Below, in pieces: positions 1 to 7,371 of a DNA stretch of 13,188 bases; the stretch's first letter is position 1; the number at the start of each line of letters is the position of its first letter. The stretch is taken from contig JAUWHT010000445.1 in the NCBI GenBank assembly GCA_030605745.1, positions 1 through 13,188 of the forward strand, in the 5' to 3' direction. Both the position numbers and the translations under genes were made by a program. Under the pieces are notes generated by a model. It saw nothing but the letters and a program-made list of their open reading frames with translations, was not told where the DNA came from and searched no databases. This DNA comes from Pirellulales bacterium. Lineage in GTDB: Bacteria > Planctomycetota > Planctomycetia > Pirellulales > Thermoguttaceae.

Positions 1-93
1 ACCGTTTAGCCGCCGGGCTTGCCCGGCGCGTTGCTGGGTGTCAATATGCTCCAATGCAAACGCGCCGGGCAAGCCCGGCGGCTAAACGACTAT
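1..93. repeat. Long palindromic repeat, copy 1
   Basis: Two perfectly complementary 29-bp arms lie at 4-32 and 59-87, separated by a 26-nt loop. The arm begins GTTTAGCCGCCGGGC. Copy 2 at 856-948 has identical arms and shares the outer flanks (ACC on the left, GACTAT on the right). The left edge touches the window start, so the element may extend further. On the minus strand the hairpin begins 4 nt after the stop codon of the EndoIII-like gene, so it would form in that gene's 3' untranslated RNA. There is no clear U-tract, so I call it a dispersed palindromic repeat rather than a proven terminator. Confidence 0.9.
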
Positions 94-97
94 GAGT

Positions 98-826
98 TCA
101 TCGTGGTTTCAGCTTAGTGGTTGGGGAAGTATTTTTCTCCCCAGCACGACGTTTGGGAAGCTGGTCCTTGACATCCAGGTTGATTTGCAGGAGGATCTTC
201 CGCACCGAGGGCGAATACGGATTGGCGGTGAAGTCGGCGCCGAGCTGGTGGAGCATCGATCCGAATTCGATCCCATTGGCCTTGGAAACGGCGCGTTCCA
301 GGCCCGGCACTATGCCCGCCTTCACGTCCTTGTCGGTAACCAACTCCACGATCCGCAGGGTCCTGAGCGTGCCGGAGTCGACCGGTATGGCGTGGCCGCC
401 GATTGCCGATTGCACGACGTAGGCAACCGAGAAGTTGGTTGCCCCGTCGAGTTTCTTCAGCCATTTGACGGTAGGACCAAGATTCTGCTTCAGCCGATCT
501 TCCAGGTCGAAGGCATAGATCGCCTCGAAGATGCTCTGCAGGACACGTTTGAATCGATTGGCGGCGGTGCTGGGGTCGGGCAGTCCCGACATCACTTCCG
601 AAAGCTCCGCGATCGTGGTCACCCGAATCTCGTTCCAGTCGAAGAACGTGTGTACCAGGGCCGCAAAGGCCTCTTCCGCCGCTTCGTAATGGGCATCTTC
701 CAAGCAGCAGGCCAGCAGCAGGTGTTCCAACACCGGTCGATCGGCGTCGGGTTTGACCGGCTTGTAGTGCTTCTTGAGAACCTTAGAAACGTTGGCGAAC
801 TGTGCCGTGCGACTAATCGATGCCAT
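98..826 (-). CDS. Endonuclease III-like (HhH-GPD fold) protein, divergent
   Basis: 242 aa with an ATG start at 826 and a TGA stop at 98-100. The overall pattern follows the endonuclease III / HhH-GPD DNA glycosylase fold: residues 31-60 resemble the first helical segment, 63-100 (WNEIRVTTIAEL...RFKRVLQSIF) the next, and 125-157 carry a degenerate hairpin-helix-hairpin followed by IPVDSGTLR. The conserved catalytic Asp appears retained as D150. The usual LPGVGRKTA hairpin reads LDGATNFSVA, so the Schiff-base lysine is Phe132, and the C-terminal four-cysteine Fe-S motif is absent (the only cysteines are 40 and 41). The C-terminal 20 residues are basic and look disordered. It lies 130 bp downstream of rbfA on the same strand with a palindrome in between, so it may belong to the nusA operon. 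A DNA repair role is inferred from the fold only; it could be a monofunctional glycosylase or a non-catalytic DNA-binding protein. Confidence 0.62.
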   Translation of the reverse strand: MASISRTAQFANVSKVLKKHYKPVKPDADRPVLEHLLLACCLEDAHYEAAEEAFAALVHTFFDWNEIRVTTIAELSEVMSGLPDPSTAANRFKRVLQSIFEAIYAFDLEDRLKQNLGPTVKWLKKLDGATNFSVAYVVQSAIGGHAIPVDSGTLRTLRIVELVTDKDVKAGIVPGLERAVSKANGIEFGSMLHQLGADFTANPYSPSVRKILLQINLDVKDQLPKRRAGEKNTSPTTKLKPR

Positions 827-855
827 CAGAGTTGCTCTCTAAGTTTAACTGATCT

Positions 856-948
856 ACCGTTTAGCCGCCGGGCTTGCCCGGCGCGTTGGATGGCATCAAT
901 ACGCTCCAGCGCAAACGCGCCGGGCAAGCCCGGCGGCTAAACGACTAT
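856..948. repeat. Long palindromic repeat, copy 2
   Basis: Same element as at 1-93, offset by exactly 855 bp. The 29-bp arms at 859-887 and 914-942 are identical to copy 1 in all 58 positions, while the 26-nt loop differs at 8 positions. On the minus strand it begins 8 nt after the rbfA stop codon and ends about 30 nt before the EndoIII-like start. It could attenuate read-through, protect the upstream mRNA end, or be a parasitic REP/MITE-like element; no transposase is visible nearby. Confidence 0.9.
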
Positions 949-956
949 CGGAAACG

Positions 957-1304
957 TCAACGACCTTTCAAATCCCGATCGAGGATTTCAGATATCTCGA
1001 TCGACCGCTTCACCCCCCGGTCCAACACGAAACTGAGCCGTGGGGTGTAGCGCAGCTCGAGCCGCCGAGCGATCTTCGACTGAAGGAATCCGGCTGCACT
1101 CTGTAAACCCCGAAGACTCAAGTTCTGCCGCGACTGGTCCCCCATCACCGATACGTGCACCTTGGCGTACCGCAGATCGGCGGAAACCTCGACGTATGTC
1201 ACCGTCACGTCCTGGATGCGAGGGTCCTGCAATTCGGCCAGGATCGCCATGCTTACCACTTCGCGGACGGCTTCAGCCACTTTCTGGACGCGTCGGGACG
1301 CCAT
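957..1304 (-). CDS. rbfA: Ribosome-binding factor A (RbfA)
   Basis: RbfA is a small KH-fold protein that binds the 30S subunit and helps 16S rRNA 5'-end maturation, notably in the cold. The product begins MASRRVQKVAEAVREVVS, the typical family N-terminus, followed by LQDPRIQDVTVTYVEVSADLRYAKVHVSVMG and a C-terminal RYTPRLSFVLDRGVKRSIEISEIL segment, all characteristic. I choose ATG at 1304 (115 aa) because the family homology starts there. The frame is open up to a TTG at 1325, which would add seven residues and overlap infB, but that start has its purine-rich stretch directly adjacent to it. The ATG lies 4 nt after the infB stop, so translational coupling is likely. The stop TGA is at 957-959, followed by palindrome copy 2. 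Confidence 0.93.
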   Translation of the reverse strand: MASRRVQKVAEAVREVVSMAILAELQDPRIQDVTVTYVEVSADLRYAKVHVSVMGDQSRQNLSLRGLQSAAGFLQSKIARRLELRYTPRLSFVLDRGVKRSIEISEILDRDLKGR

Positions 1305-1308
1305 GGTA

Positions 1309-3927
1309 TTAGAAGGTTCGGGCAACCTCTTCGATTTTGTATGCTTCGAGTATATCGCCTTCCTTCAGATTGTTGAATCCGGCCAGCTTCATGCCGCATT
1401 CGAGCCCTTCGCGGACTTCGCGGGCGTCGTCCTTCTCTCGCTTCAGCGAGTCCAGCTTGTAGTCGCCGATCAGCCGGCTTTCGCGGACCACGCGAACTCG
1501 CGAGTTCCGCTCGATATTGCCCGCCAGCACCCGGCACCCGGCAATCGTGCCAAGCCGGCTGATGTGGAACGTCCGTTGCACCAGGGCCCGGCCCAAGTCC
1601 TTTTCAAGTTGTTCGGGTTTGAGCATACCTTCCAGGGCCGCTTTAAGGTCTTCGGTAAGCTGGTAGATGATCTCGTAGCGGCGGATCTGGACGCCACGCT
1701 GCTCGGCCAACACCCGGGCCCCTTCGTCGGCAACCACGCCAAACCCAATGATCACTGCGTCGGATGCGTCGGCCAGGTGTACGTCCGCCTCGGTGATTCC
1801 GCCCACGGTCGTCTGGAGAATCTTGATCTGGACTTCGGGATGTTCCAGCTTGGTCAGTTCCTTGCGGATCGCCTCGATTGACCCGCGCACGTCGGCCCGC
1901 AAGATAATGTTCAGCGTTTGCACCTCGTCCTCTTCCAACCGCTCGAAGAGGTTCTCCAGGGTGACGTGTGGTCTGGTGATGGTGAGTTCCCTTTGGCGGG
2001 CATAGGCAGCCCGCTGCTCGGCCAGGTGGCGTGCCTGGGAGATGTCTTGCAGTGCGTAGAAGCGATCGCCGGCGCCCGGGGGTACGTCCAGTCCCGTCAT
2101 GTTGACCGGCATAGAGGGCCCGGCTTCCTCGTGTTTCTTGCGCCCGTCGAGTGTATCGTACATGGCCTTCACGCGCCCGTGCGCCGCACCGCAGACGACC
2201 ACGTCGCCCACGCGGATTGTCCCGTTTTGCACCAGCAGCTTGGTTACCACGCCGCGGCCTTCGTGCAGTTCGGCCTCCAGGCAAGTACCCACTGCGGCTC
2301 GATCGGGGTTGGCCTTGTATTCGTGCAATTCGGCCACCGTAAGCAGCGTCTCCATCAGTTCGTCGACGCCTTCGCCGGTTAGTGCGCTGGTCTTTATTAC
2401 TTCCGTTTCGCCGCCCCACTCGGTGGGCAACAACTCGTTGGCCGCCAACTGCTCGAACACCCGTTGCGTGTCCACCCCCGACAGGTCAATCTTGTTCAGC
2501 GCCACCACGATGGGCACATCGGCGGCACGGCTGTGGCTGATGGCCTCTTCGGTCTGGGGCATCACGCCGTCGTCGGCGGCCACAACCAACACCACGATGT
2601 CGGTAACATTGGCTCCCCGGGCGCGCATCTCGGTAAACGCTTCGTGGCCCGGCGTGTCCACGAATGCGATCTGCCGGCCGTCCTTCTCGACGCGGTAGGC
2701 CCGGATGTGCTGGGTTATCCCGCCTTTCTCACCCGAGACCACGTCGATGCCGATAATCCGGTCCAACAGCGAGGTCTTCCCGTGGTCCACGTGGCCGAGG
2801 AAGGTGACGATTGGCGGCCGCGGTTTCAACATTGCCAGATCGTCTTCCTTTCGGAGGTCCTGCAGCAGTTTGTCTTCCAGGTCAACTTCTTGCTGTAAGT
2901 CGACCTCCACGCCGAGTTCCGCGGCCAACAACTCGGCCATTTCGGGATCGAGGTCGGCGACGATGCTGCTGATTGTCCCCAGTTCCATCAATTTGCCCAG
3001 AATGGTCGGCACAGGCACGCCGATCGCTTCGGAGAAGCTGCGGACCGTGCATGGAAGCTGGACGACGACTTTGCCCTTGCGTGGGGCGGCGGTGCTGATC
3101 CCGGTGCGTTTGATGCGTTTTCGTCGGCGGGCGCGGGGCCTTGATTCTTCTTCCTCGGTGCGTCGCCGTGTGGTAGTGGCCGCTTGTTTGCGCTTCAGTT
3201 GGCGGTGTTCGCGCCCGCCGAGGGTCGGATGGTCGCCTTTCAGTCCCGGTACGCCGGTTCGACCCCCACGCCGCGGGCGTTCGCGACCGGGTGTTCGCGG
3301 TTCGAGGGGGGCAACTATCGGCTCCACTGGAGCCAGTTTCCGGGGAGTAGTCTTCTTGGCGGCCGCCTGCTTTTTCTTCTCGTGCTTGCGAAGGTGTTCC
3401 GAAAGCGGTTTCGCGCCCGCCTTGCTCGCACGGATCGCATCGCGCGGGAGCTTGATGTCCGGCTTCTGGGCGGCCGATTTCTTGGAGTCCGATTTCTTCT
3501 TCGGCGGCACCTCGACGGTGGGCATCGGGGCCAGCTTGATCGACGGGGTAGACTTCTCCGGCGGCTTAGGTGCGGCGGCCCCTTCTTCCGGACGCTTCTT
3601 CTTCGCTGCCGCCGGCTTCTGGAGCTTGGGGTCCAGCACGGGTATCTTACCCGATACCGTACCCGTCGGGCCGACATAATCCTCCCGCCGGAACGTTTTG
3701 GTATCCAGGCCGGCGCTATCCGCTTCGCCCACGGCCACGGCCGATGCCGACCGGGCGGCCGGCTTCTTCCCCCTGCCCATATATGCGCTGACCTTGGCCA
3801 CTTCTTCGTCCGACAGGCTGGCCAGCGCAGACCCCTTCCCCGTGATACCTGCTCTGGTGCAGATATCGACCAGCATCTTGCTGTCGAGCTTCAGTTGTTT
3901 CGCTAGCGCGTATATTCGGATGGCCAT
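1309..3927 (-). CDS. infB: Translation initiation factor IF-2
   Basis: 872 aa, a normal length for IF-2. IF-2 is the GTPase that places fMet-tRNA on the 30S subunit and promotes subunit joining. Residues 1-55 form the small IF2-N domain (IRIYALAKQLKLDSKMLVDIC). Residues about 55-285 are a low-complexity linker rich in Lys/Arg/Pro/Ala. A second IF2-N-like segment lies near 287-345. The G domain shows G1 GHVDHGKTS (378-386), switch GGITQHI (402-408), G3 DTPGHEAF (424-431) and G4 NKID (478-481). Domains II-IV follow, ending in the fMet-tRNA-binding C2 domain. The ATG overlaps the nusA stop by one base (TAATG on the minus strand), which implies termination-reinitiation coupling. All G-motif residues are intact. 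Confidence 0.98.
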   Translation of the reverse strand: MAIRIYALAKQLKLDSKMLVDICTRAGITGKGSALASLSDEEVAKVSAYMGRGKKPAARSASAVAVGEADSAGLDTKTFRREDYVGPTGTVSGKIPVLDPKLQKPAAAKKKRPEEGAAAPKPPEKSTPSIKLAPMPTVEVPPKKKSDSKKSAAQKPDIKLPRDAIRASKAGAKPLSEHLRKHEKKKQAAAKKTTPRKLAPVEPIVAPLEPRTPGRERPRRGGRTGVPGLKGDHPTLGGREHRQLKRKQAATTTRRRTEEEESRPRARRRKRIKRTGISTAAPRKGKVVVQLPCTVRSFSEAIGVPVPTILGKLMELGTISSIVADLDPEMAELLAAELGVEVDLQQEVDLEDKLLQDLRKEDDLAMLKPRPPIVTFLGHVDHGKTSLLDRIIGIDVVSGEKGGITQHIRAYRVEKDGRQIAFVDTPGHEAFTEMRARGANVTDIVVLVVAADDGVMPQTEEAISHSRAADVPIVVALNKIDLSGVDTQRVFEQLAANELLPTEWGGETEVIKTSALTGEGVDELMETLLTVAELHEYKANPDRAAVGTCLEAELHEGRGVVTKLLVQNGTIRVGDVVVCGAAHGRVKAMYDTLDGRKKHEEAGPSMPVNMTGLDVPPGAGDRFYALQDISQARHLAEQRAAYARQRELTITRPHVTLENLFERLEEDEVQTLNIILRADVRGSIEAIRKELTKLEHPEVQIKILQTTVGGITEADVHLADASDAVIIGFGVVADEGARVLAEQRGVQIRRYEIIYQLTEDLKAALEGMLKPEQLEKDLGRALVQRTFHISRLGTIAGCRVLAGNIERNSRVRVVRESRLIGDYKLDSLKREKDDAREVREGLECGMKLAGFNNLKEGDILEAYKIEEVARTF

Positions 3928-5390
3928 TATTCTTCTGTCGGCTGTAAAGGTCCCAACTGCCGATCTTCAGCAAGCTGTGCGGGCTGCGCCGTTGCGGTGG
4001 CGTCGTCGGGTGGCCGGTCGGCAGATTCCAGGGTTGGCGCGTCGGTTGGTTCGCCGGCTGGCTGGTCGGTTGGTTCGGTTGCTGTTTCCTCAGGTGTGGC
4101 TTGGCCGGACTGATCGGCGTCCGCCTCGGCTACTGCAACTGCCTCGGGTGCTGCGTCCGCCTCCGCTGCCTCCGCTTCGGCCAAGGCTGCTTCCTCGTGT
4201 TCCCGCTTGCGTTGCAGCCGTCGCTGCTCGGCAGCCGCCTTTTCAGCCTCCTCGGCCTTGACCTCGGCCTGCCGGACAATCATGTCCACCTGCTCGGCAC
4301 TCAGTTCACCCATTTCCATAAGCGCGTCCGGTTCAATCACCGAGAGGTCGTCGTATGAGAGGAACCCCTCGCCGACCAGTTTCTCGGCGAGTTCCTCTTC
4401 CACACCCTCTAGTTTGGCGTAGCCAACCACTGCTTGCTCGATCTGTTCGTCGAGTTCCTCGCGGGTCATGATCTCGATGTCCCAGCCGCACAGCTTGCTG
4501 CCAAGCCGGACATTCTGGCCGCGTCGTCCGATGGCCAGCGAGAGCTGGTCCTCGCGGACCAGGACGATCGCCCGGCCAAGCATCTGGCAGAGGATAACCT
4601 CTTCGATCTCGGCCGGTTGCAGCGCGTTGGGGATCAACACCTGCATATCGTCGCTGAATCGGACGATGTCGATTCGCTCCCCGGCCAGTTCGTCGACCAC
4701 GTTCTTTATTCGGTTTCCACGGACCCCCACGCAGGCCCCAACACAATCCACCCGCTGATCGGTACTGCTGACGGCGACCTTGGTGCGGTAACCCGGCTCG
4801 CGGGCAATGGCCTTGACTTCAATCACCCCTTCGGTAATCTCGGGAATCTCCTGCTCGAACAGCCGTTGGACCAACTGGGGTTTGGTACGGCTGAGGATCA
4901 CCTTTACTCGGCTTCCGGCCTTGCGGACTTCGTAGACGACTGCCCGGACACGCTCGTTGGCGTGATGGGTTTCGCCGGGTATTTGCTCGCCGCGTGGGAG
5001 GATGGCCTCGACGTTGCTCAGGGCGACCGTGGCGGCGCCTCCCTCGTAACGTTGGATTATCCCGGTTACCAACTGCCCCTTGAGCTCTTCGTATTCCTCG
5101 AACAGGGCGTCCCGCTCGGCCTCCCGGATCTTCTGGATCAACACCTGTTTGGCCGTCTGGGCGCCGATCCGCTCGGCCATCTCCTCCGGGGCCAGCGGCT
5201 CGCCGTTGTGGGTACCCGCAATCGACCCGTCGTCGCGATCGATCACCACCGTGATCTCTTCGTCCTCGCCGAAGTGTTTCTTCGCGGCGGAGACCAGCGC
5301 CGCCTCGATCCCCTCGAAGACGATCTCCTTGTCGATATTCTTGTCGCGGTGGATCGCGTCAACGATCCGCAGCAGTTCACCGGGGTCCAT
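3927..5390 (-). CDS. nusA: Transcription elongation/termination factor NusA
   Basis: 487 aa. NusA binds RNA polymerase and nascent RNA to modulate pausing, termination and antitermination. Visible domains: N-terminal RNAP-binding domain (1-100), S1 domain (about 105-170, GQLVTGIIQRYEGG), KH1 with GVRGNRIKNV (222-231), KH2 with GRRGQNVRLG (288-297), and a C-terminal helical/HhH segment (about 325-375, KLEGVEEELAEKLV). The tail from about 376 is first an Ala/Glu/Arg-rich predicted coiled segment and then an acidic Pro/Thr/Ala-rich, probably disordered extension of about 80 residues. A strong purine-rich ribosome site (GGAGAAGGTGAG) precedes the ATG at 5390. It is the first gene of the nusA-infB-rbfA operon; rimP, often upstream of nusA, is not present here. 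Confidence 0.98.
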   Translation of the reverse strand: MDPGELLRIVDAIHRDKNIDKEIVFEGIEAALVSAAKKHFGEDEEITVVIDRDDGSIAGTHNGEPLAPEEMAERIGAQTAKQVLIQKIREAERDALFEEYEELKGQLVTGIIQRYEGGAATVALSNVEAILPRGEQIPGETHHANERVRAVVYEVRKAGSRVKVILSRTKPQLVQRLFEQEIPEITEGVIEVKAIAREPGYRTKVAVSSTDQRVDCVGACVGVRGNRIKNVVDELAGERIDIVRFSDDMQVLIPNALQPAEIEEVILCQMLGRAIVLVREDQLSLAIGRRGQNVRLGSKLCGWDIEIMTREELDEQIEQAVVGYAKLEGVEEELAEKLVGEGFLSYDDLSVIEPDALMEMGELSAEQVDMIVRQAEVKAEEAEKAAAEQRRLQRKREHEEAALAEAEAAEADAAPEAVAVAEADADQSGQATPEETATEPTDQPAGEPTDAPTLESADRPPDDATATAQPAQLAEDRQLGPLQPTEE

Positions 5391-5470
5391 CGATTCTCAC
5401 CTTCTCCTACACGGCCCGCACGTCCCAAAATCTTGTCACGGCACAACTTAACGAACTTCCCAATCTAGTA

Positions 5471-5499
5471 AGAATACCGCCTCAGGCGTGGACCGTCAA
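5471..5499 (-). promoter_or_regulatory. Sigma-70-type promoter of the nusA operon
   Basis: Read on the minus strand: -35 TTGACG (5494-5499), a spacer of exactly 17 bp, and -10 TATTCT (5471-5476). The predicted start point is near 5464, giving a leader of about 70 nt before the nusA ATG at 5390. No other equally good pair was seen upstream of nusA. Confidence 0.65.
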
Positions 5500-5684
5500 G
5501 CCGGTCACCGCCCACCCCCTGTTCTGGGGCCGTCGAATGGAGTTTTCGCGTGATTCTTGCAGGCGCAATAGCCGGGGGGCAACGCCCCGCGAGTGTACAC
5601 GAAATGGCCTATGCGCTGTTGGACGCGGCTGCCGACGGCGCAATAAGGCCCGCGCACAAATAACTTGTACGAATTCCACCAAGA

Positions 5685-5760
5685 GTGGCACGTCACTGAG
5701 CGCAGCGAAGGGCGTGTTTGGGGCACCTTGCCACGCCCTTCGTTCCTCAGGGCGTGCCAC
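5685..5760. repeat. Imperfect long inverted repeat
   Basis: The left arm 5685-5716 (GTGGCACG...GAAGGGCGTG) and right arm 5732-5760 (CACGCCCTTCG...GGCGTGCCAC) are complementary at both ends, with a divergent, length-different centre in each arm. The intervening sequence is about 15 nt. It lies downstream of the KAS-like gene and upstream of the nusA promoter, so it could form at the KAS-like mRNA 3' end. There is no strong U-tract. It probably belongs to a dispersed repeat family, but only one copy is in the window. Confidence 0.6.
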
Positions 5761-5818
5761 CAAACCGCGACGCGTTGCGCGGGCGGCTATTTGGGCTGTT
5801 TGCGAAAGCTACTTCAAA

Positions 5819-5831
5819 CGGCTGATAGCCG
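5819..5831 (-). terminator. Short hairpin after the KAS-like gene
   Basis: CGGCT-ATC-AGCCG on the minus strand, starting 5 nt beyond the KAS-like stop codon and followed by only three T residues. It is a weak candidate for an intrinsic terminator; the larger inverted repeat at 5685-5760 may matter more. Confidence 0.3.
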
Positions 5832-5836
5832 AAAGC

Positions 5837-7153
5837 CTACCCAACCCGCCGAATCATCACGGCGGTGGCCTGACCCTGCGGGGTCACGTTGAGGTTCACA
5901 AAACTGCCGCCCACGCTCACCTCACCATCAGTGACCGCCGCCACCGGGCACTCCGGATCGGGGGTCTCGTAGTTGAGCACCGGGAACAGCCGACCATTCT
6001 GCAAGGCCAGCAGACTGGCGATCAACTCGACCATCCCGCTGCCGGCCCCCAGATTGCCGAAATAGCTCTTCGCAGCCGTCACCGGCAGCGGCTCGGCCCG
6101 GGCGCCGAAAACCGCCTCTATCGCCCGGGCTTCCTCGATGTCGCAGCTTCGGCTGCTCAGTCCGTGGGCATGGAGGTGTCCGATCTCGTCGGGCTTCGCA
6201 CCGGCGCTGCGCAAGACGGCCCGAAGGGCACCCATCATCGCCTGGTCACGCCGGGCCAGCAGTCTGCGACCCACCGCGGAACTCGACGCGCTGCCGACGA
6301 TTTCGCCGTAAATGGGAACGCCGCGGGCTCCGGCCGCCGAGAGTTCCTCCAGCACGACCGCGCCGGCACCCTCACCCAGGACCATCCCCGTCCGATCACG
6401 ATCGAACGGACGGCTGACAGTCGTTGGATCGCCGTCGCCGGTGGCTAGTTCCTCCTGCTGAATCGCGTGTACCATTTTCATCGGATGCAGCCGGGTTCCG
6501 GTGGCCCCGACTAGCATCATCTCGGCACTGCCGCGGAGGATGGTCTGGTAGGCCTCTCCCACGGCCGCGTTGGCCGCGGCTTCCCGCAAGGTAAGCGAAT
6601 TGTTCGGCCCGCGCAGATCGTTGAAGATGGCCAAGTGGCTGGCCGGCATGTTGGGCAGGTACTTCAGCAGCCACAGGGGCGACATCTTGGGCATCCCCTC
6701 GGTCGCCCAGCGGGAAAACTCGAACCGACCCCGGCCGTCCAGACATTGCCGTATCCCCTCGGTAAATTCGTCGGCAACGGTGAGCATGTAATCGGCGCCG
6801 AAGGTGATCCCGCTCCGCGTCGGGTCAGTCTGTCCCGGGGCCCACCGGGCATCAGCCAAGGCCAACTGGGCCGCTGCAACTCCCATCAGGCACTCGCGGC
6901 ACATGACCTTCAGGGCCTTGCGAATCGCCTTCTTCTGCTCCTTCTCCAGCGGACCGAAATCGTCGATCTTGCCTCGGAACTGGCCGGCAGCAGCGGCGAA
7001 GGTTACCGGCAGGATCCCGGGCGGCAACACTGCCTGCGGTCCCACACCGCTTCGACCCCCCAAAAGGGCCTCCCACAGGCCATCTTTCGTGCTACCCAAG
7101 GGACTGATCACACCCAGTCCCGTGATCACCACTCGTCGCTGCGCGGTACTCAT
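5837..7153 (-). CDS. Beta-ketoacyl-ACP synthase-like protein lacking the catalytic Cys
   Basis: 438 aa from ATG 7153, preceded by GGTGAG. The frame is open upstream to 7321, but those residues are unlike the family and MSTAQRRVVITGLGVISPLG is a typical KAS II (FabF) N-terminus. Family landmarks follow in order: DRDRTGMVLGEGAGAVVLEE (251-270), the first catalytic His in AHG (H330), and AAKSYFGNLGAGSG (360-373) with the conserved Lys362. Three key sites differ. At the position of the nucleophilic Cys (usually TACTSG after a GP...S stretch) the protein reads SLTLREAAA, placing Glu191 there. The second catalytic His (GHLLGA) is Asn367. The C-terminal GFGGTN loop is replaced by NLNVTPQG. It should therefore not carry out ordinary Claisen condensation. 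Possible roles are a chain-length-factor-like partner, a malonyl-ACP decarboxylase or an acyl-binding protein. It appears monocistronic. Confidence 0.85.
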   Translation of the reverse strand: MSTAQRRVVITGLGVISPLGSTKDGLWEALLGGRSGVGPQAVLPPGILPVTFAAAAGQFRGKIDDFGPLEKEQKKAIRKALKVMCRECLMGVAAAQLALADARWAPGQTDPTRSGITFGADYMLTVADEFTEGIRQCLDGRGRFEFSRWATEGMPKMSPLWLLKYLPNMPASHLAIFNDLRGPNNSLTLREAAANAAVGEAYQTILRGSAEMMLVGATGTRLHPMKMVHAIQQEELATGDGDPTTVSRPFDRDRTGMVLGEGAGAVVLEELSAAGARGVPIYGEIVGSASSSAVGRRLLARRDQAMMGALRAVLRSAGAKPDEIGHLHAHGLSSRSCDIEEARAIEAVFGARAEPLPVTAAKSYFGNLGAGSGMVELIASLLALQNGRLFPVLNYETPDPECPVAAVTDGEVSVGGSFVNLNVTPQGQATAVMIRRVG

Positions 7154-7217
7154 GAACTCACCATCCGCGTTCCCAAACTGCTTCAATACCACCCCGCAAA
7201 AACACCGTAAACGACGC

Positions 7218-7246
7218 ATTCTATCCCGACAAACCCATCGAGTCGA
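7218..7246 (-). promoter_or_regulatory. Candidate promoter of the KAS-like gene
   Basis: On the minus strand: -35-like TCGACT (7241-7246, 4 of 6 consensus), a 17-bp spacer, and -10 TAGAAT (7218-7223, 5 of 6). The predicted start point is about 60 nt upstream of ATG 7153, consistent with that start choice. Confidence 0.4.
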
Positions 7247-7300
7247 GAGCGGTCGGATGGGCAGCACAGTCAGGCCTCCCGGAAGACCTTGCAATTGACA

Positions 7301-7329
7301 TTGACAGTGTGACGGCGACATGCTAACTT
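7301..7329 (+). promoter_or_regulatory. Promoter of the GntR regulator / dehydrogenase operon
   Basis: -35 TTGACA (7301-7306, full consensus; another TTGACA lies directly before it at 7295-7300), a 17-bp spacer, and -10 TAACTT (7324-7329, 4 of 6). The predicted start is near 7336, leaving a leader of about 35 nt before the ATG at 7372. It may drive the whole plus-strand operon, as no clear promoter was seen in the repeat-filled gap before 8221. Confidence 0.5.
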
Positions 7330-7343
7330 AGTGCGTTAACTTA
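7324..7343 (+). promoter_or_regulatory. Possible operator: TAACTTA direct repeat
   Basis: TAACTTA occurs at 7324-7330 and again at 7337-7343, a 13-bp period, overlapping the -10 element and start point of the regulator promoter. A TAAC...GTTA inverted element overlaps it. The position suits autoregulation by the adjacent GntR protein, but the sequence is not a recognisable HutC-family operator. Confidence 0.3.
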
Positions 7344-7371
7344 TGCTGATTGCATTTTCCCGGCTCCCATA

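Larger units (their letters stand above)
5391..5836. other. Intergenic region between nusA and the KAS-like gene
   Basis: 446 bp with no convincing gene; short open frames here (for example 5505-5726 minus) lack family features. It holds the nusA promoter (5471-5499), a purine-rich ribosome site just before nusA, a small GGGGC-AAC-GCCCC hairpin at 5576-5588, a large imperfect inverted repeat at 5685-5760 and a short hairpin at 5819-5831 just past the KAS-like stop codon. Confidence 0.6.

Noticed and set aside
92..940. Long plus-strand open frame opposite the EndoIII-like gene
   Set aside because: It runs through both palindromes, has no recognisable family, and is the antisense shadow of a better supported gene in GC-rich DNA.
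957..1325. TTG start of rbfA at 1325
   Set aside because: Family homology begins at the ATG at 1304 and the purine-rich stretch is directly adjacent to the TTG, too close to act as its ribosome site.
2705..3679. 324-codon plus-strand frame opposite infB
   Set aside because: Low-complexity Ser/Arg/Ala composition produced by the complement of the IF-2 linker and G domain; no domain seen.
4434..5468. 344-codon plus-strand frame opposite nusA
   Set aside because: It lies antisense to unmistakable NusA domains and ends in the nusA leader; typical high-GC shadow frame.
5505..5726. Small minus-strand frame upstream of nusA (73 codons)
   Set aside because: It covers the hairpins and the nusA promoter flank, shows no family features and lacks a convincing ribosome site.
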